This document shows positions 36,880 to 49,045 of a DNA stretch of 64,000 nucleotides, piece by piece. Position 1 is the stretch's first letter. Every line of letters starts with the position of its first letter. Origin of the DNA: Fistularia commersonii. Taxonomy: Eukaryota > Chordata > Actinopteri > Syngnathiformes > Fistulariidae. The notes under the pieces were generated by a model that saw only the letters and a program-made list of their open reading frames with translations, was not told where the DNA came from and made no database searches. The translations under genes were made by a program, and so were the position numbers. The stretch is from contig JBBMNZ010000035.1 of assembly GCA_037954325.1 (NCBI GenBank), positions 3,204,501 to 3,268,500 of the forward strand, read 5' to 3'.

Positions 36880-37316
36880 ACGACACAACCCATTTTTACT
36901 TCCATGCTTGTGTCCGTAAATAGAAATGGTTCTATTCTTGGACAACAAACAAACAAAAAACACCAACAGCAACAGGCTTAAAGGTGGAATCCGCTGCAGC
37001 TGAACAGACAGAATGCTAGCAGCTATTTAGCCGAAGATTTAAAATTAAAAATATAGATATAAATGCAGGGGGATGCGTAGCCGGTGCTACAGGCTGGTGT
37101 GGCCGCGGGGGCTGCGTGGAGGCTCCCGGGGAAGTGAGGACTGACCGACGGGGGCCTCCGATGCATCGCCCCGTTAATGTCGTTTTACCCCCCCCCCCCA
37201 CACACACACCCCGGTTTGTCAAAGCAGGTGTGTGTGTGTGTGTATGTGTGTGTGTGTGCGCAGAACCCACCGCTCTCCATCTCGCTGCCCTTCCTGGCCG
37301 TGGGCGCGTTGCCCAT
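32390..37316 (-). CDS. prkaca: cAMP-dependent protein kinase catalytic subunit alpha
   Basis: Eleven exons give exactly 351 aa, the mammalian length: 37271-37316, 36266-36327, 36040-36168, 35803-35901, 34940-35022, 34323-34449, 33509-33604, 33283-33405, 32820-32879, 32592-32696, 32390-32515. The N-terminus [12 protein letters not shown] keeps the myristoylated glycine. Visible kinase motifs are the glycine loop [13 protein letters not shown] lysine, catalytic loop [11 protein letters not shown], activation segment [15 protein letters not shown] with the PDK1/autophosphorylation threonine, and the C-terminal tail with RIS (Ser339-type) and the hydrophobic FAEF end. The kinase is held inactive by regulatory subunits and released by cAMP, acting in cytosol and nucleus. 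A perfect CRE lies about 950 bp upstream. The alternative Calpha2 first exon was not found. Fish may carry two prkaca copies. Confidence 0.97.
32766..32812. repeat. (TG)n microsatellite in prkaca intron 9
   Basis: An almost pure TG tract spans about 47 bp, ending 8 bp from the donor of prkaca exon 9. Confidence 0.9.
33005..33210 (+). repeat. Dispersed repeat with GAGAAC-type tail, copy in prkaca intron 8
   Basis: Segment with ...cagccaatcatagctgtcaa, catccaacc, ctatggacaatttcagag, then a degenerate array of gagaacctgg/agagagaac units (33108-33205). Shared with 33808-33935, 47180-47550, 48390-48615 and the right end of the window. Confidence 0.7.
33808..33935 (+). repeat. Dispersed repeat with GC-box head, copy in prkaca intron 6
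   Basis: The most complete copy: gggcggggcttaacctagc, ttcagctgtcaatcatccaa, ccactcacatctatggacaa, tttagagtctgtttggacta, then aggaggaagatggagaacct. The second half is the widespread fish motif that continues into GGAGAACCC-type repeats. Confidence 0.7.
34466..34519. repeat. (CA)n microsatellite in prkaca intron 5
   Basis: About 27 CA units; on the coding strand it is a TG tract ending some 20 nt before the exon 6 acceptor. Confidence 0.95.
34575..34800 (+). repeat. LINE-type interspersed repeat fragment in prkaca intron 5
   Basis: Contains ttgctttatttgtcacattc, acatacagcacaacat, gcatttaacccagcagaagg and ttcagtgtcttgctcaacaa, a combination common at the 3' ends of fish L2-like retroelements. 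It is non-coding and degraded. Confidence 0.55.
36364..36400. repeat. (TG)n microsatellite in prkaca intron 1
   Basis: A pure TG tract of about 17 units, 37 bp from the acceptor of prkaca exon 2. Confidence 0.9.
36812..36875. repeat. (CA)32 microsatellite, prkaca intron 1
   Basis: A 64-bp uninterrupted CA tract, one of the longest in the window. Confidence 0.95.
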
Positions 37317-39243
37317 GATGACACCTCGTCTGCGGGCGGCGATCCGCTGCTCCCCGGCGGCCCCGGGAGCGCGTCCGGGCTCGATCGGGTCGGAGCGGCG
37401 GTCCCCCCCACACCCCCGACCCACCCCCGCCCCCGCCCCCGATAATCCAGCCGCGGCTAGCGTCAACCTCCGGTCCTGGAAGGGGCTCGACGGCGGGGCC
37501 GCTAGCTCACAGCTCGGGCATAGGAGCCTCCGGTGCTTCTGGAGCTGCGTCCGGGGCTCCGGCGGGCGGTCAGGTGGATCTCGGCTCGATCGGCCCGATC
37601 GCGGAGGAGCCGGTCTTCTACCGTCCCTCCTTGTGCCCCCCCCACCCCCAGCCCCGGTTCTCCACCCCCCGCCCCCCCCCCGGCCCAGAAGCAGCGGTAA
37701 CCGAGGGCGGGGACGCGCTGCGCTCGCTTACAGCCCTGCCGCTATCCCCGTCACCGGACCCCGGCCGTTACGAACCGGAACTCAACGTGGTCCCGCATCG
37801 ACGGGAACTCGCCCGAATCAACATGCCCCCCGCGTTCCCCGCCTCCCGTAGCCCCGGAGACGGGTGAGATGACGGAACTGGAGGCGAGCGCCAAAGTCCA
37901 GCCCTTTCACTGGAACCGGGCGTTTGATTGACGGAGAAGGAGGCGGTCGCTGATTGGCCGGCCCACTACGTGGTGACATCCGACGCGGCGTTCCGATTGG
38001 CCCGCGGCGATCCGTCAACAACGCCAGCGTCCCCGCCGAAGCCGCACGACGGACACGTCACCGCCACCGCTCTGTGTATATGTATGTGTGTGTTAATGTG
38101 CGTGAGTGTTTTCCACCGGACTTCTTCACCGCCGGCCCGCCATGGCTGAACCCGGCGGAACTGCGACCCGCCGGTTCACCGTCAGCGACTCCCCCGCGTA
38201 TCCCCCCCCCCTCCCGCCCTCCGGTCGCTCTGCCGCCAAGCGACGGCTCCAAGATCGGCCGAGTGACGTCAGCCGAGCTATTTTTAGACGTCGGTCACAA
38301 TTTAACGCGCGAGCGAATGCGTGTGCGCGAGAAGGCGCGCGCAGTCCGGCAGTATTTTTTTCTTATTTTTTAAATCGCAGATGATCGTCGGTTACTGGAA
38401 GTACTTGGGGGAGGGTCTGCTATTGCTTAAATAATAGGGTTTTATTATTACTTATTTAATACATTCGGCGAGTGGATTGACAGCGGGGCCGCTTCCGGTC
38501 CGCACCTGCAAAACTGGGATGGAGGGTAAACAAACAATTTGCGGCAGTTAGTTTGCAAAAAACATGTATAAAATACATAAGTAGGGAGAACGGATCCAGT
38601 CAGGGTGTTGGTGGGGAGGTCCTTCCTCTGCGCTTCGTGCATTATGTAAAAGGACTACGCACACACCTTGCTTGAGAAACAGTCCATGTGACACGACTGA
38701 CCCGGAAATGCGTGTCAACGCGTGTAGGGTTGTTATTTAGGCTAAAATGGAGGCTTCTTTAAAAGAGTCACCTGACAGCCAGCGGGACTGAAGGCATCCA
38801 TAATAATCGCGCCAGCCCATTCAGCCGGGATGAAACGGTGAGAGCAGACACCCCCCCCTTTCTTTTTTTGTGCTGCAGTTGCCAAGCAACGTGAGGCTAG
38901 AGTGAAAATGGTGGGGTGATGCTGCTGCATTTTATGAATGAAATGGAGAAAAAAAAAACAGAAAAGGGAGGAGGGAAATAGTGAGCTGTCGCTGTCTGCG
39001 CTGCACCTTCGTCTCCACCTCCCTCGCTGGCCAGAGGTGAGGAGCAGTGAAGCTGCACAACGTACGCAAAAGGACCTATTTATTGGCTCCATCACCATCC
39101 ATATACAAAGTCAGAGCAAGTACAAAAGGACTTTTTCCTTTTTCGCTTTGAAGACAAACGTAGTGCTCTATTTAAAAAAAAAAAGAAAGAAAAGAAACAA
39201 TATTTATATGGCAAAAACTGCATCCAGCCCTTCAACTCCTTGT

Positions 39244-39283
<40 letters not shown>

Positions 39284-40036
39284 GTGGGGGTGGGGGCAGT
39301 AAAACATCGATCTGAGGTGCGGAACGTTGCAGGTGACTTTCCCACGTCTAGGAGGAGACAGTCCAAAACACACACCTGGATTCTTTCAAAAACAAAAGAT
39401 TTAGAAAAAAATATGCTTCCATCGAGGCAAATTCACATTTCAGTGACCGGCACGTGATCAGTGTTTGAAGGGGACTTGAAAAGGCTTGTAAGAAGACTTT
39501 GGGTAATGCCAGCAGCATATGGAACAGCCTGAAAAATCTGTTACAAATCTGAGTTTGCATGAAATCATTACGTACTGCTGTGATTGTTACTGGTTATAGC
39601 TGTGTAACATGCACTCAGGAGAACACTGAGAAGCCAAGCAGGGGAACAAGAGGGCAGACAGAGAACCTCGACCACTGGCATCGAATGGCGGACCTTCCAG
39701 CTAATGACCAATAATCCCATATATGAGACATCCGTTGCAGGCATTTAAAGAATATAGGACAATCAATATTACACACTCCTTAGTGACCGGCGTAAGTTCA
39801 GTGGAAACATTGTCCAGACTGCCCTGCTGGTCAACAGAAACAACAGCAAAGAATTGTGGCGTCCATCAATGGCAGGCTGTCGGTAACGGGGGCGTGGGTT
39901 GCTAAATAACTGCAGATGTTTTTGTTTGTTTGAGGCTGAGCTGCCTCGTCTGCGTTTCTTGTTAACGTCCACGGCGTCCTTGTTATAAAGTGTGTGTGTC
40001 TGTGTGTGTGTGCGGCAGTGAGAGGGACTTCTCCGC
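37317..40036. other. prkaca upstream region and asf1b 3' flank
   Basis: 37317-38390 is GC- and CpG-rich with poly-C tracts (37620-37690, 38202-38215) and the CRE/MEF2 pair at 38264-38287. From 38400 on the DNA is AT-richer; a minus-strand AATAAA-type signal at about 39074-39080 may end the asf1b mRNA, and (TG)n lies at 39246-39277. No additional gene is recognised. Confidence 0.5.
38264..38287. promoter_or_regulatory. Palindromic CRE with adjacent MEF2-type site
   Basis: TGACGTCA (38264-38271) is a full 8-bp cAMP response element; six bases later CTATTTTTAG (38278-38287) fits the MEF2 consensus YTAWWWWTAR. They lie about 950 bp upstream of the prkaca ATG in a GC-rich region. Function is inferred from the motifs only. 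Confidence 0.55.
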
Positions 40037-41070
40037 TCACATGCAGTCCATGGAATTGTCCGGCATCAGTCCCAGATGGGGCAGCTTCCCGGGTGCGCGG
40101 GTTGGTGGGAGCATGCCGCCGACGTTGGGGGAGGGGTCAACGTTCTCACTGTCCTCCATCTTGTCGGCTGCGCCCTCCCAGTTAATATGGAAGCGCGTTA
40201 CACGGGGATTGGAGGCCAAAATATTCCTCTGGAGCTGGGAGGAAGGGAAAATATCAGTAAAGGTACAAACACAGTTCAAAATGTTAAAGTTGACACATGA
40301 AAATGTCCAGGTGAGGTGGGGCGCCCAAGCCCCCCCCCCCCAAGGTAGAACTGAGTGTTACCTGTCCGTAATCCGGTTTGAGGGGCGGGTTCTCTCGTAG
40401 CTCGGGGTCGGTGTATTCATTGTTGACATAGTAACCAATGCGGATGAACTCCTGCCCGCGGTAGGTGCAGGTGATGAGGACAACTGTCACCCCGACAGCA
40501 TCGCTCTCCGGGATCAGGCCCGTGTTGGGAGCATCGGCCTGAGGAGAGAGACAAAACAGGCTTGGAGGGGAAGCCCTTGAACACCCTTTCATAAAATAAG
40601 AAAAACACCTCCCTGATGCTACATTGTCGAATGCGTCGCAACTAATTTACCCAAGGAGTAACGCAGAATATCAAGCACTTCTTGCAGTAGAATTCATCAT
40701 TATTCCCTCTTTTGTCCATGTAGACTCACATTTAATATAAAACGGGGGGTAAGAACCACCGTTAACTCTCGGCACACGGAAACAATATTAATACCTCAAC
40801 TTAAAGATAGTCAATACCGATCCTAACGGCACATCCTGTTCCATTCACACAGTCTCCTCTGCTGTTCTTGAACATCAACTGTACCATCGATCAGACATGA
40901 CATCCATTTTGGAATTTGGGACCTGGTTTAGCGGGGAGACCTGGACTCACCTGGAAAACAAACATGTGCCTGCCTGCCGGAACCGGACCGACCAGGACAG
41001 AGTCCAGAACCTGGTCGTACTCCTCACTCTCAGCTGATCCCACATAGATAATCTTCCACTCCAGGTCTAA

Positions 41071-41134
<64 letters not shown>

Positions 41135-41858
41135 GGAATCTTGGTCTCATGAAACTAACATTTCTTTGGGCAATACAAGGACATGCTAGTTGGTTGATGC
41201 TAAAGTCAAGTGTCCAGAAGGGGTGGTTTAATTTAACAAACGCTCAATTAACAACAAAACAACATTTATCTGTGGTTTAAAACATTTATTGTACTCTGAT
41301 TATTACAAATATTTCAAACAAGCGTCTTCCCTCACTGTACCTTTCCGCGCGGTTCGCGGCAAATCGTTACGTTAAGTTTGTTGCCACGGTAACGAAACGG
41401 GATCGACCAATCAGCTGCCGGGAATAACTTGCCGCAGAACCCCCACCGAACCAATCAGGGCAGCCTCGGGAGGCGGGGCGACAGGCGCAAACGCGCCAGC
41501 GCCAATTTCAACAAGTTGCTTGATAGAAAAATAAATAAATGAACGAGTAGATAAATAAATAACTAGTATAAAAAGGTTAGAACCGTCTCCGATAGCGAAC
41601 GGCCGGAAGGCGGGGAAGGAGGGGGGGTGGGTCACCGACGGTGTTAGCGATTAGCTACGATGCTAAACGACCGGTTAGCTGAACGGGGGGCGCGCGCAAG
41701 AGGCGGCACCGGACGGCCGTTGGAAAGAGAAGAAGAACGCGGCACCGACCTTCCGCCAGGTCCTCCATGCACTCGAACGTTATCTCGAACTGGAACGGGT
41801 TGCCAAACGGGCTCGGGTTGTCCAGGACGGCAACGTTCAGCACTTGTACCTTCGCCAT
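40037..41858 (-). CDS. asf1b: Histone H3-H4 chaperone ASF1B
   Basis: Four exons (41750-41858, 40951-41066, 40362-40538, 40037-40234) give 199 aa. MAKVQVLNVAVLDNPSPFGN opens the conserved immunoglobulin-like ASF1 core (1-155), followed by DLEWKIIYVGSAESEEYDQ, GPVPAGRHMFVFQADAPN, VTVVLITCTYRGQEFIRIGY and LASNPRVTRFHINW, all matching the H3-H4-binding fold that also receives B-domain peptides of HIRA/CAF-1. The tail is divergent and short and ends MPDNSMDCM, close to the PENSMDCI end of vertebrate ASF1B; this tail and the neighbouring prkaca (as in human) favour asf1b over asf1a. It acts in the nucleus, passing H3-H4 to CAF-1 during replication. Confidence 0.95.
41073..41132. repeat. (CA)n microsatellite in asf1b intron 1
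   Basis: A 60-bp CA tract that on the coding strand is (TG)n ending within 8 nt of the exon 2 acceptor AG. Confidence 0.95.
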
Positions 41859-42619
41859 GGCGGCTCGTCAGGGCTGCCGGCACGCTTTCCGCTCGGCTCG
41901 GCTCAGCTCTTCGTCTGTACTCGAAAGTTCGACTGAGTCGCCGCGCCAACATGACCCGGTCGCGCGACTGGGCTAGCAGGGTCCGGAAGTGCGTCATGCC
42001 TCGGTTCTTCTTCGACGCTCTTTTTGTTTTTGTCCTGAGATCATGACTCACCACTGCCATCTACAGGTCACTCGAAGAACTGCAGTTATCAACGGCTGCA
42101 GATATGGTATCACAATGAACAAAAAACTATGCAATATTTACACAAGAAAACAAAGGATAAAAACCTACAAATATGTATAAACAAAAAATAAAATGTATCT
42201 TGCAGGGTTAAATAGTAGTTGGTGATCAGTGAACTTGGTAGTAGAATAAACTGCTCAGAAAATAAAGGGAACATTTAAACAACACAATCTAACTCCAAGT
42301 CAATCAGACTTCTGTGAAATCAAAGTCTCTACTGAAGAGGCAAAACTGATTCATTTTGATTTGTTTTAAGGACATTACATCCAAGTTGGATAAGCCTGTC
42401 GTGTGTTTTTCCACTTTCATTTTGAGTGTGACTCCAAATCCAGACCTCCATGAGTTCATTCATTTGATTTCCGTTGATCATTTTTGTGTGTTTTTGTTGT
42501 CAGCATATTCAACTACGTAAAGAACAAAGTATTCAATAAGAAGATTTCAATCATTCAGATCTAGGATGTGTTATTTTAGTGTTCCCTTTCTTTTTATATC
42601 AAACGGTAAAAAAATCAGA

Positions 42620-43110
42620 GATTCAAAGCATTTATTGTCAAATGCACAGTGTAGAAATGTGTTTCCCTGTACAGTGAAATTTCTGTCCGCCGTGCATTTG
42701 GATATAATTGATCAGAAATAATGATATTAAACATTTCTATAGCTATAAATATGAACAGTGTGGCAGTGCAATAACACATTTGAGCGCAGCTTGGTGTGCA
42801 ACTCGCAAAGCGCAGGCGCAAGGTCGGGTGCAGTTTGAATGGGCAGTGATTACATGTGCAAAACCAGAGCAGCATTGGCTATGCTCCATGTAAAGTGCAA
42901 AAACAAAATAGGTATGGTGTCCTGTAGAATGTACTAATATAAATATAAATATAAATATAAATATAGCGCAGATGAGCGTGGTGGTAGATGAGGTAGTTTG
43001 GCAGTGCCAAAAGATACATTTGTGATACCTATAAACTGCACCAACATGGTGCTGCATTCAAAGACATGTTTGTGTAATTGTGATTTTGTGCAGTCTGACA
43101 GCAGATGGGA
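42620..43110 (+). repeat. Degraded LINE-type interspersed repeat
   Basis: Contains aagcatttattgtcaaatgc, acagtgtagaaatgtgtttc and cctgtacagtgaaatttctg, plus gcagtgcaataacacattt, ...ggcagtgccaaaagatacat and ttgtgcagtctgacagcaga, typical of fish retroelement ends that report fixed-length tails. Includes a tandem (TATAAA)n at 42936-42964. Confidence 0.5.
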
Positions 43111-43557
43111 TGAAGGACCCACAGCAACATCCCTTCTTGCGGCAGCAGCAGTCTGTCGCTGAAAGAGCCGCTTCGAGCCCCCACGGTGTCATGCAGCGGG
43201 CGGGAAGGATTTCCATGATGGATGATAGAACCCGAACACGGACGGGTTGTTTTAGTCGGATTTTATGGATTTATCCGGATTCCCGGAAAACTCCATGTTT
43301 CCATCGAGGCTGAGGGGAAGTTGTGTTTGTCAAAAACAACTTGGAGGCAACACATTTAAAGTCGTGATATGAACTTAGTTGTGAGTCATAGTTTGTTGAC
43401 ATGAGTCAGCGGTGAGTGCCGAACAAATACACCCGAATCTCTCATCAGCTGAGTCTCAGCCCATTTGTTTCCCTGTTAGCTGATATTTCCATTGTGCATG
43501 ACATGTTGTCATTTGAAAAGTGCTTTGCTAATCCCATAAATTATCAGTTAGTTTATA

Positions 43558-44529
43558 CAGTAATCCCTTGGCTTACGATTTTAATTGGACCGAGCATGCA
43601 ACTCAATTTGCTTGTATATCAAATCAAATTTCCCCGTAGAAGCGAGTTACGGCGCCCCACGGCTCTGTTAGGTGTTTTCAAATAAGAAAAAATATCCGTT
43701 ATAAATCACAAATGATGTGCAAAAAACTAATAATACATACTGAAAGAGAATGCAAAGAAATAAACTGGTTCTGTTAAGTGTATTTACTATCAAGATTGGA
43801 CGAAGAGGTTGGGGGACTTTTTCATCTGGTGCTGTACCCCAACCTTTTTCGTGCCACGGACCAGTTTAATGTCAGACAATGGGCCGGCCCCTAAGGTGCC
43901 GCGGATAAATACATATTAATATACACATATTCCCGCTTTTTTTCTTTCAAAATACTCCAAAAGCTTGTTTTGAAGTTTCGTCCAAAAGCAGTTTTAAAGG
44001 CTTCATTGTCTCATCTTAGAGTTGGTTGTCATACATTATGCAGAGCGGGTTTGGTGCAAGGGAATCACCTGTCGCAATAAATCCATATTTTAAGTAGATC
44101 TTCTGGTATTGTCTGTCAAATGCAAATTTCTTTTTTCTTAGAGGTCATAGGCTCGTCTTCTCTCGCCTCACTGGGCCTTTTCCCCTTTGCAAAGAAACTT
44201 TCCAAAGACATACTGCATGTTGTTCAGTCATTTTCCAAAATGAAACATTTTTCCGATTTGGGTAATAAATAAAACATAAATAATGTAGGTTATTTAATCT
44301 TGCTGTGCGGCCCGGTACCAAACGACCCACGGACAATTACCGGTCCGCAGCCCGAGGGTTGGAATGCGCTAGCTTATCACACTTATTGTTACAATATGTT
44401 GCTAAATGTAACTTGCACACTTTGCACCACTTTCTTATTTTTTTGCTCCTAACTCAGATCTGGGTTCGTGTTAAAAAACCAAAACATTATATCTGTAAGT
44501 TGAAGCACTTGTAAATCAAGGGTCCACTG
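43558..44529. mobile_element. Non-autonomous Tigger/pogo-like transposon, copy B, split by a nested insertion
   Basis: It begins CAGTAATCCCTTGGCTTAC and ends GTAAATCAAGGGTCCACTG (inverse complement CAGTGGACCCTTGATTTAC), flanked by TA at 43556-43557 and 44530-44531, the target duplication of Tc1/mariner/pogo elements. The outer parts match copy A (9579-10015). The match is interrupted from about 43829 to 44371 by another element. Confidence 0.7.
43829..44371. mobile_element. hAT-like element nested in the Tigger-like copy
   Basis: The left end reads gtaccccaacctttttcgtg, then ccacggaccag; the right end reads ggtccgcagcccgagggttgg, i.e. inverted ends of the form CCCCAACC...GGTCCG common in hAT/Charlie-type elements. 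About 540 bp, non-coding. Exact borders and the target duplication could not be fixed. Confidence 0.55.
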
Positions 44530-44626
44530 TATTTCAAGGTTCGGGTTTTCTTCCTTTAGCGTTTTGTTAGCGGGCGGTTGGGCTCTTCAGAAGGAAAGAC
44601 AAACAGCCAAGTTAAGACCGTGACAT

Positions 44627-44632
44627 TTTATT
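44627..44632 (-). terminator. c3 poly(A) signal
   Basis: AATAAA on the minus strand (tttatt), about 115 nt past the c3 stop codon. Confidence 0.7.
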
Positions 44633-44746
44633 CGAGCGAGTTGAAACATTTGCATCCCCTTGGGTGTCATATAAAAAGTTGTACGCAATAAGAAAAATGC
44701 AAAAACAACAAATAAGTTCAGAGGAGAACCATGTACGCGAGGTTCA

Positions 44747-46397
44747 CTACTGCTGGCATCCGAAGACCTCGTACTGCTTGACCATTTGCTCCAGGCCCAC
44801 GCAGGCAGCCATGAAGTCATCCGTTTGACACTCGGCCCTCGTGGGCCAGTACTCCACCCAGGTCTTCTCTCCAAGCACGTACTGGAATCTGAGAGCAGCA
44901 CAGCGCCATGTTGGTTTTTTATTTTGCATCCGGACCAGAGCACGTCAAACACGAAAACACGATCCGAGAGCGTAGGACTTACAGTCCGGCCGTTATGTCC
45001 TTGTGGATGTCTTTGGACGCGCCCATGATCAGGTAGGTGTTGCCCGGTCTCAGGTCCAAGGCGTCCGAGCAGTGGCTGTAGCTCAGGAAAATGCGCTGTT
45101 TACCCTGCGGACCCACGTCGTCGGTTCCTGCGGTTACGAACACACATAAATCAACTGATGATGATCGGAAAGCCCTCGTCCAAACATCAGGAGAATCGGG
45201 GCGGGCGTTATTTGATTTGTTACCTGATATGATAGACTTTCAAAATAAAAGCCTTGAGCTCCCTCAAGCGAGGGTTCTTTTTTATTTCTATCTTTTAAAC
45301 GCGGCATCACTCACCTTCCTTGATGACCTGCTGTATCTCCATGGTGTAGGACTCGGTCCAATCGACGATCTGGGAGGAGACGACCCTCACTTTGTAAACT
45401 GAGGACACAAGGTGACGCGGGGGGTCAGTTAGCTCAACCGTTAGCTCGCTCGCTCTCCACGCACGCAGACGGACGTGTGCACTCAGACGCGCCACTCACT
45501 GTAGTCTATCTTGTTGGTCGGCGTGGTCTCGCAGGACTTAATCAGACGCAGGTCGTTGTCGATTTTCCCCTTCTTCTGCATGCTGCAGTTTTCTTTAAAA
45601 AAAAAAACAACAGAGGGTTGACGTGAACCCACCTTCGGCCCCACCGGGTCCCCGGCGTTCCCGCATCGGCCCTTCCAGAAGTGGTAACATCCCATGTACC
45701 TTCAGCACAGGTGCACTCCACCCCCCTGCACAGCTTCAGCAGCCGGCCGGCTCTCCTCTCCGGGTGATAGAACCTCACGCATGAGGTTTCTGTTATAAAG
45801 AAAAGGGAGGAAGAAGCTCCGGGTAAATGAAATAGAATAAAATTAAAGAATTGCCGCCCGTCTATTGCTCTGATGTGGATTTATACTCACGGTCGTAGTA
45901 CTCGTAGACCGACACGGCCATCGGCTGCAGGACGCCCACCTTCATCGTCTGATGGACCCTGAATGAGACCTCCTCCTTCCGCTGGTGGGAGACCTGGCGA
46001 GGGAGGGGGGGCAGAGGAGGATGCGCTCATCATATAGAAACGCCCCCGAGGCGAAAAGAGACGTGGAGGCCGAGGATGAGGACCCACCGAGTCCAGGTAG
46101 ATGATGAGCGAGCCTCTCTCCGACAGGACAGTGTTCATCTCGTATTTGGCGATGGAGCGGGCACGTCCCTTGGCCAGCTGCGTGCACAAACACGGTCAAG
46201 CGTTTTTTCAAGATCCACTTTGGCTTGAAAAGCAAAAAAACAACACCCGAAACGGAGCGAGAACGAAGGATCTCACCGAATCCAGGTCGTCTGTGTTGAC
46301 GGTGAAGCCGGTCAACAGGCCGATGTCCAGGATGGTCATGGAGGCGTCGTGTGTGCTGTTCTTGTAGCTGCAAAGAAGAAACACACATAACTTGAAA

Positions 46398-46439
<42 letters not shown>

Positions 46440-49014
46440 CCAAACACGAACACACACATCCTGCAAAAATATCAGGCAGTTCCTGTGTGATTTTAAAATA
46501 TCTTCACAATAAGGGGGAAACAAATCAGGTGAGTACACTGTCGAAATAAGTGTGGAGGGAAGAATGTTGACAACAGCACCACCTAGTGGCCATAGTCGGT
46601 ATTACATATGGGAAATGATGTGTTATGGTTTAGAAGGCTAGACTGAAATCATGAAAAAAATTTAAATTAAATCACCTGCAAATAATGAAACGATCAGAGA
46701 TCAAACGAGGATGAAAATAATCGAGAATAAATGGAGAGGAAACCTTTGGTACATTCAGTGTGGGTTAGTTATTGAGATACTGAACCACGTTTACGGCCAA
46801 CTTTGAAAAAAGAACACGGGTGAAATTGTTGCTACTTACAAAACTCCAATCTTCAGCTTGTACACATTCTCATTCTCCTCCATTTTTTCTGGGAGAGAAA
46901 ACGAACGTAAGCTCAATCGTCAACGTGATACCCGGCGGGGCGGACGGACGGACGACGGGAGGTCGGCTGACCTGGGAGCAGCTCCACCGAGAGGTTGAAC
47001 TTCTGACAGTCGCTCTTGTCTTCTTTGGGCAGGGCGTAGTACAGCGACACCATCTGGCACAACCAGGAAATTGCAGCTGAATTATGTATTCATTGTTAAT
47101 TGTTGTTTCATTGTTTTTATCTTAAAATCCAATAATATGTTTGTATATTCAAAAGGTTTTCCCGGCGGAAACGCTCAAGTTTAGGGGCGGGGTCGGCTGC
47201 AGCCAATCACAGCTGAGACTAGGGCGGGAGGCGGGGTCTAACCCGGGCAGGTCAGCTGTCAATCACCCAGAACGTGGAGAGAACGCGATAAGGAGATCTC
47301 GGGGAAAACCCAAGCAGGAGAACATGAATCCAGGCAGGAGAGAACCCAAGCAGAAGACCATGGAGATAATGCATTAAGGAGAACATTGGGGAGAACATGT
47401 ACAGAACATGGAGATGTTGGAGAAAATAGAGGAAAACCCAAGCAGCAGAACATGGAGATAATGCATTCAGGAGAACATGTACAGAACATGGAGATGTTGG
47501 AGAACATGGAGGAAAACCCAAGTTGGAGAACCTGGAGATAACCCAGGACCACTGCGTAAGGAAGTTCAGCATTTCACTCACTTTCAGCGTTGCTTCTCCC
47601 GACCCTGTGGCGACGACCTTCACCTTCTGGTTTAAGTCATTGACCTGTAAGTGTTGAAACACACACACACACACACACACGCAGCTGAAAGCAGCTGATT
47701 CGATAGCGTTGGCGTGGAGGACGCGGGACGCTAGCTCACCTTGGCGCTCCTGGTGGCGTAGAGGTTGTCCCTGTTGAAGTTGAAGCTCTCGGGCCTGGAC
47801 CTCCCCGGCAGGTGGATGTTCACGTTCAGGTCGTAGGCGGGCTCCTTGGCGGTGGACCAGTACTCGGCCACGGCCTGGTACACCATGATGGTGGCCTGAC
47901 GGCAACCAAACGGGACGGTTTTGTCAGCGAGCGAAGGACGACGGCGGCGGCGCCGAAGAGGCCATACCCACCTGGGTGGAGCCGTAGCCTCCGCCCACCT
48001 TGCTCTGCTTGTTGAACCATCTCACTATGGGTTTGGCGTCCTCGAAGTTCTAAGGTGAGAGACGGGGATCAGGGAGCGGTTCTCTATCCGCCGCGGCAGC
48101 CATGTTTTTTCTTTTTTTTTTTCCAGGATACTCACTTGGTTTTTGACCAGGGCCAGGAGGGCGTAGGCTGTGGCTTCCAGCGTATGGATGTGTTTGTTGG
48201 GAACAGCCCAGTGCGTCAGCTCTGAGGGAACAAACACGTTCTTCATCGGCGACGTTCAGGGTCAAAGAAAGGTCAGGGTTCGTGGGAGGCGAGACGAGCG
48301 AACCCGTCTTTGGTTTCGGCGACAGAAACCAATCGCGGTAAGTCGCAGTGAATTCTTCATTTGTTGTCTTCTCCCGCTCCCTAAGGCCAAAAAGGGGCGG
48401 GGCTTAACCTGGTTTTCAGTGAACCTGTTTTAGGACTGCGGGAAGAAGACCTGGGAGGACCCAGGCAGGAGAACATGGAGAAAACAAAGGCTGGAGAACT
48501 TGGAGAGGCCCCGGGAAGGGGAACGTGGAGAGAACCCAGGTAGGAGAACTTCGGGAAGAACCCGGGAAGGGGAACGTGGAGAAAGCAAAGGGAGGAGAAC
48601 CTGGAGAGAACCTTCACTTTTCAGCAACATAGCCATTAGCTTAGCTTGTGTGTTGCGTCCACTCACCCGGAGAGATAAAGCGGTAGAGAAGTTCCTTGTT
48701 CAATTTGCCCTCGTTGGCCATGGCGTACGACGTCATGGCGACGGCGTAGGGGTTGGTCAGGCTGACCTGGCGCCTCTCCAGGTAACTGACGGCTTTGTCG
48801 ATGCTGGCCTGCAGACTCTGCGGGGGTTCGTGAGAAGAAGAGGAGATGATTGGAAAGACCCGGAGAGGGTGGAGGTCATGTGATTGCGCGTTCGTTGGCG
48901 GACGTCCTTACGCCGACGGTGTTGGAGCAGAGCGTACGTGACTCCTGCATCGCGATGAGGCAGAACGCTGTCATGGAGGCGTCCGAGTCGCCGCCGCGTA
49001 CGTCCCCCTGCGTG

Positions 49015-49045
<31 letters not shown>

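Larger units (their letters stand above)
41859..44626. other. Repeat-rich spacer between asf1b promoter and c3 3' end
   Basis: Short CpG-rich asf1b promoter (41859-42010), then AT-rich DNA with a LINE-type fragment (42620-43110) and the nested transposon at 43558-44529. No exon was recognised. Confidence 0.6.
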
